From contig JAOASB010000013.1 of NCBI GenBank assembly GCA_025210375.1, positions 1 through 64,000 of the forward strand: a stretch of 64,000 bases of DNA, given 5' to 3'. Shown piece by piece: positions 43,337 to 53,081 of this stretch (its first letter is position 1; each line of letters opens with the position of its first letter). The translations under genes were made by a program, and so were the position numbers. The notes beneath the pieces are model-generated. The model was not told the DNA's origin. It saw nothing but the letters and a program-made list of their open reading frames with translations, and made no database searches. This DNA comes from Maledivibacter sp. GTDB taxonomy: Bacteria > Bacillota > Clostridia > Peptostreptococcales > Caminicellaceae.

Positions 43337-45323
43337 CATGCCAGTCATCATAGACTGAGCCTTCTATGGTTACACCGTCATTTAGATTCACTCTTAACAT
43401 GCCATCAGGTGTCCAACAATCTATGACTTTACTATAAACTTTATATGCTCCGTCAGGATAAGGCAATGGGGTGAAATGGGTTCTACTGTTAAAGGTAGAG
43501 TATGGGTTCTCCTTAAACTCAAATGTTCTTCCTCCAGTTTTATCAAGGAGTCGCCAATAGTCATTGTAATGAAATTCTGGAAAATAAGTCACAACATTTT
43601 GAGCAGTGGTATAGTGACTTGACGGTGCATTGGTTGTAATCCCTACATCCACTTTGATATCAACACCATAACCACTGGCAATGGTATACTCCCCATATTT
43701 TCCTTTTGCAGTAGGATTATGAGCATCTGGCTTTAACTCCATATCTGCTTGGATACTGGCTGTATATCTTGTGTAAGTATAATCCCACTGACCGTAATCT
43801 TCCCACCATCCTTCATCAACCCATTTATAACGATGTACACGTTTTGTACTGCCGTCTGCTCTTGTTTTGGTGTAGCATCCACTATGATATTTTTTCCAGT
43901 TCTCATGCCATCTATAATTCGCATCCCATACGGCACTATAAATGCCCCAAGTAGCTGTTATTTTATCAGCTTCGTGGGGCAATGCAGGAATTTTAAAATT
44001 TGGCATCTTATCTGTTGGTCGTGGATCAGGTGGCATATTCTCAGCTAAATCTTCTATTTTAACTTTAAAACTCGTACTTCTTCCACCTTCTTGCAATCTA
44101 GCAGAACTGTTACCTGAAACATTGACATTAATCGTTACTTCACATGGTTGTGATGGGGTTCGCCATTTTAGGAAGGCATATTGACTGTCTCCATTTGGAA
44201 TAACAACAGGCATGGTTGTTGATTGACCATTGGCAGTAATAGTCACATAGGCTTTACCATCTGATGGATTGGTATAGGCACTTTTTCGTGTATCTTTTTC
44301 CTTGTGACGTGTATCAGGCGTAATGTCACCATTAGCAGCTTGAACCATTACTGAGGTAATTACATCTGTATTCACTCGATAAGTATAATCATAGGTTGTA
44401 TCATTAGGTACAACATCTATCCCATTGGCTTCAAGCATTCGCATGCCAATACCACCACCACTAATGATTCTGTCATCACTCCAGTGAACACCATCTTTCA
44501 AAGGACTTGTTACAGGAATACCTACCCAACTTTCTTCAAGTACAATAGAATTAGGGAGATCACTATGGGTCATCCCTGCTACATACTGCCCTGTGCTTCC
44601 CCAAAACCAATTGAAGTATCCTAACTTTTGAGAAAGGGCATATTCTGTTGCTGTAAAGGCAATCGGCTGTCTATAGCCACTACTATTAGGCTTTGTGTAA
44701 GTAATAATAACGGGTTCATAGACTATGAGCCATGCAACTTTATTTTGATATTTTTCATTTACTTTAACTGGTAGGATGTCTTCAGGTGGATAGTAATCCG
44801 TTTTATTATTGATGGTGAACTGTATGTTGCTGACAAGCCCTTCTCTAGTTGTACCACGTTTTTCTGCAATATTATCAATCATATAATTTAAGGTACTTGT
44901 ATCACCAAAGTATGATTTAACAGAATCTATATTCCCACCATTAGTAATTGGTATTGGTGGTGGAGAATCAATGAGATAATCATTAATGACAATTGGAGAT
45001 AGATTTATCCCACTAGAATATTGAATTTTATTATAAGGTGTACCATACGTATTATTAGGCAATGTAAATGTATTTGGTACTATATAAGTAGGTTCATTTC
45101 CTAATAGTACAAAATCAGATATAGGATTGTTCATATCTGCCACATCGGATAGACCAACATATATTGATACTTTATACATGTATTCAGCACTTCTATAAAA
45201 CCCTTTTCCATTAAGTGCGCTATTTGTGTTCCCACTACCACTATCTGCATTGTCTTCTGCATTCACGCACATTCCTATACTTAAAATACAAACACATAGG
45301 AAAAAACTTATTGTTCTTCGCAT
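43337..45323 (-). CDS. Secreted conjugation-associated protein, 5' exon
   Basis: About 662 residues (668 after splicing to 40523-40542). A signal peptide is clear (MRRTISFFLCVCILSIGMCV, cut probably after the NAE region). The frame extends 13 codons further upstream, but GAGGAGATGATAAA precedes the ATG at 45323 and a terminator lies in the extension. The rest is rich in Thr, Tyr and beta-type sequence. No catalytic motif is seen. Proteins of this size and position occur in Clostridia transfer operons (I recall names such as DUF5704, not certain). It probably acts at the cell surface during mating. Confidence 0.7.
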
Positions 45324-45341
45324 TTTATCATCTCCTCTCAC

Positions 45342-45372
45342 AAAAAAAGCCAACTTCTTCAAGTTGACTTTT
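45342..45372 (-). terminator. Terminator after the acidic membrane protein gene
   Basis: On the minus strand AGTCAACTT and AAGTTGGCT pair around GAAG and are followed by seven T. It lies between the acidic protein gene (ends 45395) and the secreted-protein gene (starts 45323), so the two are not simply cotranscribed. Confidence 0.82.
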
Positions 45373-45394
45373 TAACTCACTATCATATTTTGCT

Positions 45395-46036
45395 CTAAAA
45401 CTTATCGCCTGTGTTCGGATCATAATCACTATGTTCTTTACCATCTACTCCTCCCCTATTACCATTACTAGGTACTTCAGAAGGTGGCTTTAAGAATGGA
45501 TTTTCACTATCAGGTACAACATTTTCTTCTTGTTTATCATCTGTTTCCTGTGGCACTTTTGGTGTAACAACAACAGGGTTCTCAGGTTGTTCTGTTTCTT
45601 CTGTTTTGGGTGGTTCGTCGTACTTAGGTGGTTCAGGATTCTCTTCTTCATCACCTTTTTTAACCGTATCTTCACTTTCAGGTATTAGTTCTACCTCAGT
45701 ATCAGTGATTTCTTCAACTGACTCTTCTCCCGATTCTTTTTCAGGCGATTCAGGCACAGGCGGAACTTTAGGTTCATCAATATCTAATATTATTTCATCA
45801 TTAGAATTCTCTTCTTTAACTTCTTGATTTTGCTCTGAGTTTTGAATCTCGGGAACATCCACTATTTCCTCTTGTTCAATATCTTCAACATTAACTTCCA
45901 GTTGCTTCTTTACTTCCGAGTCTATCTGATTAATTTGTGTAGTTGGCTGCAACCTTTGATATATACCATAACCTAAAGCAATTGCAACAATTAATAGTAT
46001 TGCAACAACGCTTATGTATTTCATTCTATCTTTCAT
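45395..46036 (-). CDS. Membrane-anchored acidic, proline-rich protein
   Basis: A 213-residue protein with one N-terminal membrane helix (ISVVAILLIVAIALGYGIYQ). The other 180 residues are almost all Glu, Asp, Pro, Val and Asn (PPVPESPEKESGEESVEE, EENPEPPKYDEPPKTEE), a low-complexity, extended chain that could span the cell wall. No domain is recognised. Its ATG overlaps the PadR-like gene's stop (TGAATG), so the two are coupled, and it ends in a strong terminator. Confidence 0.75.
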   Translation of the reverse strand: MKDRMKYISVVAILLIVAIALGYGIYQRLQPTTQINQIDSEVKKQLEVNVEDIEQEEIVDVPEIQNSEQNQEVKEENSNDEIILDIDEPKVPPVPESPEKESGEESVEEITDTEVELIPESEDTVKKGDEEENPEPPKYDEPPKTEETEQPENPVVVTPKVPQETDDKQEENVVPDSENPFLKPPSEVPSNGNRGGVDGKEHSDYDPNTGDKF

Positions 46037-46356
46037 TCATATCCCTCCGTATTCTTCTTAATACGAGATATTAATACCTCAAGTTTGTTTAACTCTTCAT
46101 AAATCGTATGTCGTCCTTTTTCTGTAATTCCATAATAGATAATTCGTCTATTTTCGTTCACTTCTTCTGTTACCTCAATAAGTTCTTGTTCTAACATTTT
46201 CTTTAACTTGGCATAGGGTGAAGCATTTAATGTTTTTACTTCTCCTTCTGATATGCGAGTAACTTCTTTTGAAATATCATACCCTTTAAGTGGTTCTTTC
46301 AATAATGCTAATAAAATATATATCGTTAAATCTGTTTGTCTCTTTGACAACATCAT
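46033..46356 (-). CDS. PadR-family transcription repressor
   Basis: About 107 residues forming a PadR winged helix. The N-terminus reads LTIYILLALLKEPLKGYDIS and the wing ends RIIYYGITEKGRHTIYEELN, the hallmark of the family, followed by a dimerisation helix. PadR proteins repress promoters, often their own, until a ligand binds. A strong promoter with an overlapping dyad lies just upstream, so autoregulation is likely. It shares an operon with the acidic membrane protein only. The start is placed at the ATGATG after GAGGAG. Confidence 0.85.
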   Translation of the reverse strand: MMLSKRQTDLTIYILLALLKEPLKGYDISKEVTRISEGEVKTLNASPYAKLKKMLEQELIEVTEEVNENRRIIYYGITEKGRHTIYEELNKLEVLISRIKKNTEGYE

Positions 46357-46376
46357 CACTCCTCAAAATATGATTG

Positions 46377-46404
46377 TTATAACTATAGTTTCTATAATCA
46401 TCTT
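46377..46404. promoter_or_regulatory. Imperfect palindrome, probable PadR operator
   Basis: The dyad is centred on a perfect AACTATAGTT (46381-46390) and extends outward with GATT/AATC at the ends. It overlaps the expected transcription start of the PadR promoter, where a bound repressor would block polymerase. Confidence 0.5.
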
Positions 46405-46429
46405 ATCACTTATTGGTTGATATTGTCAA
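46400..46429 (-). promoter_or_regulatory. Promoter of the PadR-like gene
   Basis: On the minus strand TTGACA (46424-46429) and TAAGAT (46400-46405) with an 18-base spacer. It drives the PadR-like and acidic membrane protein genes and starts near 46393, inside the palindrome. Confidence 0.6.
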
Positions 46430-46433
46430 GAGC

Positions 46434-46958
46434 TTAGAACTTAGGGGTGAACTTTGCCTTAACTTTTTGTCTCATGACCATGTCAGGTAAATGTCCCCAT
46501 CCAAATTCTAAGGGAACTCTCAAGACTATATAAGCATCAGCACTAAATTCATCATTCTCGTTCCCTCTAAAAGGTGTGTTTTTTACATTAACAGAAAGAT
46601 CATAAATAGCGTATTCTTTTTGACTACCTGCATACTTCACATATTCAGCTCCACTTCTCTGTAATCCTAGTAGATTTGATAGTTCTGCATAAACTGCTCC
46701 ATTATCAATATCACTATTCCAATCAGAACCACTTAAAGTATATCCACCTGCATATCCTTGCCTAAGACCATTGAAGTTGTTATCCCAATTATTAGTTACA
46801 ACCGATATCATCGATGATTGCACACCATCACGCACCCCCTTTGCAATAATTTTTAGCCTTAAATACTCTGCAATGACTGTAAATATAAGCATCATGACCA
46901 ACACAATGACACACGCTATAAGCACCCCATTTCCCTCTTTGTTTCTTAATCTTTCCAA
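46434..46958 (-). CDS. TadE-like minor pilin or pseudopilin
   Basis: A 174-residue protein with a short positive N-terminus, a glycine-containing site (NKEGNGVLIACVIVLVMMLI) and one long hydrophobic helix, then a beta-rich outer domain. The EY in IAEYLRLK is typical of Tad pilins. It could be processed by the prepilin peptidase at 59598. The gene overlaps the DUF4320-like gene before it by 13 bases. Similarity is by pattern only. Confidence 0.6.
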   Translation of the reverse strand: MERLRNKEGNGVLIACVIVLVMMLIFTVIAEYLRLKIIAKGVRDGVQSSMISVVTNNWDNNFNGLRQGYAGGYTLSGSDWNSDIDNGAVYAELSNLLGLQRSGAEYVKYAGSQKEYAIYDLSVNVKNTPFRGNENDEFSADAYIVLRVPLEFGWGHLPDMVMRQKVKAKFTPKF

Positions 46959-47338
46959 TAGACTTCACTCCTTCCTGTAGCTTTTGATGTTAGTGTTATG
47001 GGAAATGAGCCAAAAGAAAAGAAACCGATATCGGTTTCTAGTGTAAGTTCAAGGCTAAACTCATTATTCAGTTGTATTTTTCCTGATGTTGACCATTCTG
47101 CTGTCGGATTCAATCCTGTATCATTTATCATTTGATTTATTTTTGCTGTTGTTTGTGTTCCTATTCTGCCTTCAATTTCTGCGTATCTTACTACTTTGTC
47201 GGCAAAGGTATCTAGTTTTGCTTTATTGATGAATATAGGTAGTACGCTTGTTGCAAGTGCTATCATGAGAACCACTACAAAAACTACGATTACTGTATCA
47301 ATGTAGCCTTCGCCTTTTTTGTTTTTTATTATATTCAT
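46946..47338 (-). CDS. DUF4320-like pilin-type protein
   Basis: A 130-residue protein. It starts MNIIKNKKGEGYIDTVIVVF and runs into a hydrophobic helix (FVVVLMIALATSVLPIFI), the class III signal of pilin-like proteins with a G-E cleavage site. I recall DUF4320 proteins of this kind in Clostridia transfer operons. It may form or start a thin pilus on the donor. It is the first gene after the TIR gene cassette, and is coupled with the TadE-like gene. Confidence 0.65.
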   Translation of the reverse strand: MNIIKNKKGEGYIDTVIVVFVVVLMIALATSVLPIFINKAKLDTFADKVVRYAEIEGRIGTQTTAKINQMINDTGLNPTAEWSTSGKIQLNNEFSLELTLETDIGFFSFGSFPITLTSKATGRSEVYWKD

Positions 47339-47364
47339 GTATTCATCCTTTCTTTAACATAAAG

Positions 47365-47412
47365 AGACTCTTGAATACAACAACCATAACTGTTATATAT
47401 TCAAGAGCCTTA
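47365..47412 (-). terminator. Probable terminator of the TIR-NB-ARC-TPR gene
   Basis: A long stem with arms GGCTCTTGAATA and TATTCAAGAGTC, separated by 24 bases with weak inner pairing, lies just after the stop at 47430. The T-run is short (TCTTTA). It would end the inserted defence gene before the pilin genes. Confidence 0.5.
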
Positions 47413-47429
47413 TAATTAATAACATTTTT

Positions 47430-50351
47430 TTAAATAATCTTAATTCTAGATAACACATCTCTATGGTAATCATCAATCATCTTCGTGATTTCATGACTAT
47501 CACTCAAATATTCCTTACTCAATCTCAAAGCATCTATTAACAAATAAATTCCTTCAACTGTCTTATTGGACTGTATATAGAATACAGCAAGTGAATACAT
47601 TGATTCGATAGTATCTTTATGCCCATTACCTAGTGTCTCTGTTGAGAGTCTTAGTGCTTTTTCCAAAAGCAACTGGGCCTCATCAAAACGCCTTAAATCA
47701 TTATATAAAATACCAAGATTATTTATTGTGGCAATTGTTTCTGGATGTAATTCACCAAGAATTTTACTCCGCACTTCTAATGACTCCTTTAAGAGTTTCT
47801 CAGCCTTTTCCATTTCATTCATTTCACTATAAAATCTGCCTAGATTATTAAGCGAAGTAGCATAATCAGCGCTTTCTACCCCTAAACTTAACTTACGACT
47901 ATTTTTGGCATTTTCAAGTAGCTTCTCGGCTTCTTCATATTTTCCTAAATTTAATAACGTTAAGCCTAAATTGTTGCATGTAGTTGCAATTTCATTTGGG
48001 TCAATTAATGGATGCTTTTCTGTAAGAATTAGCGACTCTTTTAAAAGTGTCTCAGCCTTATCAAAATTGTGTAATTCAATACATAATCCAGCATAATTAT
48101 TTAGTGAATTTGCTATGTCTCGATGATTAGGATTAAATATTGTTCTTCTTATTTCAAGTGACTTTTGAAAATATTTTTCTGCTAAGTTATATTTACATTT
48201 CTTTGTATACATATTAGCCAGACTATCAAGAATATCTGCTACAAACTGATTATCCTCTCCATTAATTGTTTTCTCAATATCCAAAGCTTCTAGCAAGTAT
48301 TTTTCTGCCAAACTATACTCACCCATATCAATTAATAACGTAGAAAAATTATATAAAGTAGCAATTAATAAATCATTATTCTCTCCGTAATAGTTCAATT
48401 TTAATTCAATAACGTCTTGAAATAATTTCTTAGCTTCTTCAAAACGACCCTTCACTTGATATATTTTTGCTAAACATCCTTTTGATGTTAAATATATCTC
48501 AAAATTTTGATCATGTTTACTGTCACAACTCTGAATCATACTTAGGTAATGATTCTCTGCTTCCTCATATCTACCTTGATCTAACATTAATCCTGCTAGA
48601 TTAATTTTAGTTCTGAGAGTCGCATTTGAATCTTTACCCATCAATTCTTCACGTATACTTAAAGCCTTAATTAAAAGTTTCTCAGACATACTGTAATTTG
48701 ATAAAATCAAGTTATAGTATGTCCCAAGCTGATGAAATAAGTATGATACCTTTTCTAGTTCAATTCTGTTATGATAAGCACAATTAGCTATGACATTAAT
48801 ATGAAGATGCCAAGGCAAATATGAAGACCAGCTATCTACTGATTTCATTTGAAAATCTATGTTTTCATATGCAAAATTTATAAGTGAACTTAAGCAGTCA
48901 TGATTATTGTCATACATCTGAATAACATTTTGTAATAGTCGATGAATTGAAATCGTATTAGATGAACGCTTTACCAAGGAATATTCGGCTAATTTTGAAA
49001 TTACCTCATTAAACTCAATTTTATCATTAATAATTCCTGATATAGGTGAATCAATATAATTGGATAAGTCTGTTAAAATACTTAACTCTATATTTTCTGA
49101 ATATAAATACGCCATCACCTGCATTAACTGTAATGATTTTTTATCTTGAATTTTATTAAAAGAAAGTAACCAAGTTGTTGCTACTGAATTCTCATATTTA
49201 ACTGGATGGCTTTTTTCAAACAATTTCATTTGGTATTCGGAATACAATTTATAATATTCAATAATAGAGATGCAATGTTTTAGTATATATGCCGCAGCTT
49301 GTTCCAATGCTAATGGAAGATATCCTAATTCCTCTACAAGTTTTTCTACTCCATCATCAATTTTCAATTTAGTTCTATTCATCATAAAATCAACTGCTTC
49401 AACTTTATCAAACACATTGACCTCATATTTATCTCCAATCATATCCCAGTCGGCAAATCTAGAAGTAATTAATATATTCCCACTCTGAGTAACTGGTATA
49501 TAATCATATAATTCATCGAAATTACTTGCGTTGTCATACACAAATAGCCAATTACTGTTTTGAGAAGCCCATTCACTTATCATTAATACAACTTCATTAA
49601 CATCTTCAATTTCTTTGTCAACAAAACCTAATTTTATCAATAGCGAATTATAGCTTTTAATAATCGTACTACTGTCCTCTGATTCTATCCACCAAACAAC
49701 TTCATAATTCTCTTGAAATCTAAATATGTACTCAAGTGCAATTTGAGTCTTTCCAACGCCACCTAATCCAGTCAATATAAATACCTTATCTGAATCAATT
49801 TGGTTATCAAATTTGTCTTTAATGGATTTTAGGATATTTCCTCTTCCAGAGAAATGCCTATTTCTCCTAAATTTTAGGTTTAAAATTTTTTTTGAAGATT
49901 TTTCATTATAAAGTCCTGGAAATCCAGATGCAACTCTTCTTCTTTTGGTTTCATCTACGCCAGAAAGTAATTTCTTCTTTGATTCCTCTTCACTAGCTTC
50001 AAATAAATCAATGTAAATAATCTGTTTTAAAAGCCCTTCTGGTCTAAACTCACTAACTCTAATGGGTATTAGCGTAGAATTCTTGCCTGTGGGATCTTTT
50101 ACAAAAGCTGCTTGCCATTCTGATTGTGTAAAAAGGGATTCAAAGTACTTCTCTGATAGAATACTTATTGTTCTATCACAATTAATTGTAGCTTCATGCA
50201 TTTTTTGAACAAAATTAGATCCTGGATTAAAGTCCCATGCTTGAATTGTAGTTGTATATCCTTCATCCTCTAACGTCTTAGCAACCCAAGTAGCCCACTT
50301 CTCATCTGAATGAGTGTAACTAATGAAAAAATCTTTTTTTTCGTTACTCAT
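47430..50351 (-). CDS. TIR-NB-ARC-TPR (NLR-like) immune protein
   Basis: A 973-residue protein. Residues 1-130 form a TIR domain (KKDFFISYTHSDEKWATWVA) with the probable NADase glutamate in QSEWQAAF (Glu78). A STAND/NB-ARC ATPase follows: Walker A LTGLGGVGKTQIALEY (near 195), Walker B NWLFVYDN, sensor ILITSRF and LGYLPLALEQAAAYI. From about 540 to the end are some ten kinesin-light-chain type TPRs (KYEEAEKLLENAKNSRKLSL and similar). The TPRs would sense a phage signal, the ATPase would assemble, and the TIR would destroy NAD. It has its own leader, ribosome site (GGAGG at good spacing) and terminator inside the transfer operon. Confidence 0.93.
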   Translation of the reverse strand: MSNEKKDFFISYTHSDEKWATWVAKTLEDEGYTTTIQAWDFNPGSNFVQKMHEATINCDRTISILSEKYFESLFTQSEWQAAFVKDPTGKNSTLIPIRVSEFRPEGLLKQIIYIDLFEASEEESKKKLLSGVDETKRRRVASGFPGLYNEKSSKKILNLKFRRNRHFSGRGNILKSIKDKFDNQIDSDKVFILTGLGGVGKTQIALEYIFRFQENYEVVWWIESEDSSTIIKSYNSLLIKLGFVDKEIEDVNEVVLMISEWASQNSNWLFVYDNASNFDELYDYIPVTQSGNILITSRFADWDMIGDKYEVNVFDKVEAVDFMMNRTKLKIDDGVEKLVEELGYLPLALEQAAAYILKHCISIIEYYKLYSEYQMKLFEKSHPVKYENSVATTWLLSFNKIQDKKSLQLMQVMAYLYSENIELSILTDLSNYIDSPISGIINDKIEFNEVISKLAEYSLVKRSSNTISIHRLLQNVIQMYDNNHDCLSSLINFAYENIDFQMKSVDSWSSYLPWHLHINVIANCAYHNRIELEKVSYLFHQLGTYYNLILSNYSMSEKLLIKALSIREELMGKDSNATLRTKINLAGLMLDQGRYEEAENHYLSMIQSCDSKHDQNFEIYLTSKGCLAKIYQVKGRFEEAKKLFQDVIELKLNYYGENNDLLIATLYNFSTLLIDMGEYSLAEKYLLEALDIEKTINGEDNQFVADILDSLANMYTKKCKYNLAEKYFQKSLEIRRTIFNPNHRDIANSLNNYAGLCIELHNFDKAETLLKESLILTEKHPLIDPNEIATTCNNLGLTLLNLGKYEEAEKLLENAKNSRKLSLGVESADYATSLNNLGRFYSEMNEMEKAEKLLKESLEVRSKILGELHPETIATINNLGILYNDLRRFDEAQLLLEKALRLSTETLGNGHKDTIESMYSLAVFYIQSNKTVEGIYLLIDALRLSKEYLSDSHEITKMIDDYHRDVLSRIKII

Positions 50352-50518
50352 TTTTACCTCCACTAACTGTAATTATGTAATCACATTAACTTTATAGTTT
50401 ATAAATTATTGATATTGTGTAGATTCAAAAACTATATCTCACAACTCGTTTAATAATGTAAATCTAATGATTCTCTCTAATTATACACCTTCCAATTTAT
50501 CCCTGTCCACAACATCAA

Positions 50519-51391
50519 CTAAAACAACTCTCCCATGCTCTCTACAATCTGCAACAACATCACCACAAGATACATCATGACAAAACACCCAAGCATCATC
50601 ATAGAATACTTTTTAATCTTTGCAGGTCTTTTCATCACTTCTGCCTTCAATCTTTGTAGTTCAAGTTGCTTAAAATCATGTGATAGCATTTGAAAATAAA
50701 CGATATTATTATCTCCCCGAAGCGTTCCAATAAGCCCTCTAATAACATCCGATAGCATACTACTACCGATTCTTGTTTCAAATCGAGTTAATGCACTTTC
50801 TAAGTTACCTGATTTCATATCAGCGATTGTAATCTCTAGTTCTCTTTTAAATATGCCTGTGGTATTTTTCTTATAAGTTTCCAAAATAGCTAGGAGGTCT
50901 CGACTCCCATGTAATTCTTGAGTCAACGTATTGACAAATCTGGGGATTTCATATTCAACAGCCTTCTTGCTTTTTTTTAGTTTTTCATCGGCACTGCCAA
51001 GTTCTTTATATAATACAAGAATAGCTGTTATTAAGAGAACTGGTGCAAGTAATGGCAATATTAATACAGCAGGAACAATACCCAACAGTACTATCCCTGC
51101 TTTTACATAGGCTTGTGCGATAAACACCTCTGGGGTCAATTTAATATTAGCTGATCTTAAGGTCATTATAAGCTTTCTTTTTTTGAAATTTCCAAGCTTA
51201 ATGAACCTCCCAATCTTCTCTGATAATTCCAATATAATCACTTCAAAAGCATTTGGCTTTTCTATGCCTTTTTTACTCACTGCTAAATAGACTTTATTGG
51301 CTCGCTTTGTTGGTACTTTCAATACGTCTAATAAGACTAAAAAAAGCCCTATTCCGAAAAATAGAGCAAACATAAATAGTATACTGTTCAA
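50519..51391 (-). CDS. tadC: TadC-like type II secretion F domain membrane protein
   Basis: A 290-residue inner-membrane protein, with hydrophobic helices at the start (MNSILFMFALFFGIGLFLVL), the middle (IVLLGIVPAVLILPLLAPVL) and the end, and a GspF-like cytoplasmic region between (YEIPRFVNTLTQELHGSRDL). In Tad systems TadB and TadC form the membrane platform that the CpaF ATPase turns. A TTG start is used after AGGAGGTGATGTAA. It lies six bases after the TadB gene, and the next gene is the inserted TIR gene. Confidence 0.8.
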   Translation of the reverse strand: MNSILFMFALFFGIGLFLVLLDVLKVPTKRANKVYLAVSKKGIEKPNAFEVIILELSEKIGRFIKLGNFKKRKLIMTLRSANIKLTPEVFIAQAYVKAGIVLLGIVPAVLILPLLAPVLLITAILVLYKELGSADEKLKKSKKAVEYEIPRFVNTLTQELHGSRDLLAILETYKKNTTGIFKRELEITIADMKSGNLESALTRFETRIGSSMLSDVIRGLIGTLRGDNNIVYFQMLSHDFKQLELQRLKAEVMKRPAKIKKYSMMMLGCFVMMYLVVMLLQIVESMGELF

Positions 51392-51396
51392 TTACA

Positions 51397-52329
51397 TCAC
51401 CTCCTGTATTCTACTGGTTTTGATAACTTGATTACACCCGATATGGATACAAATAATACCCCAATACATATCGCCAATGTTCCCTTACCTATAGGTGTAT
51501 GCATCAACGCATGATACCAGTCACGATTAAGAAAATAGATGAGTGGTATATTTCCAAGTAATAAAGCTACCATCATCATGAATTCTTTAATCGGCTCATA
51601 AAGCATGTTATCTAGTTCAGATGATACAATCCTCATATCTGATAGCTTAGATACAATTGGTGTTAACGTGGATTTCAAATTCTTATCTTCTTGGCAATCC
51701 ATTATGGCATCTACCCATTCTCTGAAAACATCGCTATCAATCTTCTCTCTTAATTTTTCCAACGCCATATTAATATTAGAGTTAATGAGTTTGGTATCTG
51801 CTAAAAAAGCATTGAAAATATTATAAACAGGTTGATTGATATAATCTATATTCTCTTCAATAGCAGTTATAATACTGTCACACCTCATATAAGATGTGGT
51901 AACCACTGATAAGACTGTCTCTAACTCTCCATTAAGTTCATTTTTCCACTTGGTGGATATAAGCTTAACATACCAAAAGGGCATTAATGCAAATCCAACA
52001 CCTAATATCGGCATTAATAATTTGTTTCCAATTAGTAAAGCGAAGATCATTCCTACCACAGACAGGATCAAAGATAATGTTGTTATAAAGTAAAAGTTAT
52101 TTTCACGTCCAGTCATTATTAATATTTCTTTTGTTTCACGTAGTAATCGCTTTATTCCTTTTGACTTCTTTTTCTGAGTCACATTTAATACCTTTAGTCT
52201 TATACTCACTCGTGATTTCTTGGGTCGGTATGACTTTAATTGATTATAGATTTCTACAGGTGATATATCTAGAAGTACCATAAATCCCACCACCAACAAA
52301 ACAAATGAAATCTTTATTAATCTATTCAT
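51397..52329 (-). CDS. tadB: TadB-like type II secretion F domain membrane protein
   Basis: A 310-residue membrane protein with helices near 10-25, 85-125 and at the C-terminus (MMMVALLLGNIPLIYFL, and LAICIGVLFVSISGV). Between them is the soluble four-helix region of TadB (ETVLSVVTTSYMRCDSIITA). It is the platform partner of TadC. The ATG overlaps the end of cpaF by eight bases, so cpaF, tadB and tadC are one translation unit. Confidence 0.8.
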   Translation of the reverse strand: MNRLIKISFVLLVVGFMVLLDISPVEIYNQLKSYRPKKSRVSIRLKVLNVTQKKKSKGIKRLLRETKEILIMTGRENNFYFITTLSLILSVVGMIFALLIGNKLLMPILGVGFALMPFWYVKLISTKWKNELNGELETVLSVVTTSYMRCDSIITAIEENIDYINQPVYNIFNAFLADTKLINSNINMALEKLREKIDSDVFREWVDAIMDCQEDKNLKSTLTPIVSKLSDMRIVSSELDNMLYEPIKEFMMMVALLLGNIPLIYFLNRDWYHALMHTPIGKGTLAICIGVLFVSISGVIKLSKPVEYRR

Positions 52330-52917
52330 CTATCACACCTCCCATGAGCTGACTTAATTCAGCCTTTGATATACCATTTTCTAATAATCTCTTTTGCATA
52401 ACTGCCGATGGTCTATTCAACATTTCATATTGACCAATGATCTTTGACCTACCATCAACCTCCATATTGTCAACCACATTGTATTTATATAGTGTACGAA
52501 TCTCCCTGCTACCATCTTCTTTAATCAGGCACTCCGTAATCTCCATGATATGCCTTGTGTTATCCTCTAGCTTTTTACAGAATGCAATAATAGGAAAAGC
52601 TTCTGTTACAAGGTTATACAATGTTTTTTCATCCATATCATATTTTTGCTTACATAACGTCACCATCCTGTAATAAGTTGCTACACATGAGTTCGCATGA
52701 ATAGTTGTTGAAACACCATGCCCTGATCTTGCAGATTCTTGGGCATAAAAAGCCTCATCACTTTTCATCTCGGCAACACATATATAATCAGGATTAACCG
52801 TAAGGGCAGTCTCTAACAATTTTGCCATTGTGATCGACTGTTTAGGGTCATCACTTTGTCTTGTGACTGTATGAATCACGTTATTGATGACCTCGCCTTT
52901 ATCGTTCTTTTTTATCA
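52322..52917 (-). CDS. cpaF: 3' exon of cpaF (C-terminal 198 residues)
   Basis: After the intron the frame reads LIKKNDKGEVINNVIHTVTR, then QSDDPKQSITMAKLLETAL, the arginine-rich and Walker B region (NPDYICVAEMKSDEAFYAQE) and a C-terminal domain ending MGGVIDE. Joined to the 5' exon at 55633 after the first base of a leucine codon (T|TG), it completes an expected REFNLIKKNDKGEVINN stretch without gap. An in-frame stop lies upstream, and the TTG at 52918 has no good ribosome site, so it depends on splicing. Confidence 0.88.
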
Positions 52918-52956
52918 ATGTATACCATCCCTACATTGAAGCTAGGGTAGGTATTT
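52918..52956 (-). other. 39-nt 3' extension hairpin of group II intron 3
   Basis: Positions 52956 down to 52918 fold into ATACC, a two-base internal mismatch, CCCTA, a nine-base loop, TAGGG, mismatch, GGTAT, then ACAT. It is absent in introns 1 and 2. The exon frame shows that it has to be removed with the intron to make CpaF. Confidence 0.65.
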
Positions 52957-53081
52957 TTAACGATAGGTAAGTCTTTGAAATTATCTCCAACTTTTCCCCC
53001 GCCTCACACCGTACGTGAGAGTTTCCCCTCATACGGCGTTCCATCGGTTATTATTTATTCTTATTAATTTTGATTATTCAA

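Noticed and set aside
43733-43936. Minus-strand 67-codon frame inside the secreted-protein gene
   Set aside because: Out of frame with the larger gene that has a signal peptide and correct start; no ribosome site.
52322-52918. Separate small ATPase gene starting at TTG 52918
   Set aside because: No ribosome site, lacks a P-loop, and completes cpaF perfectly when the intron is removed.
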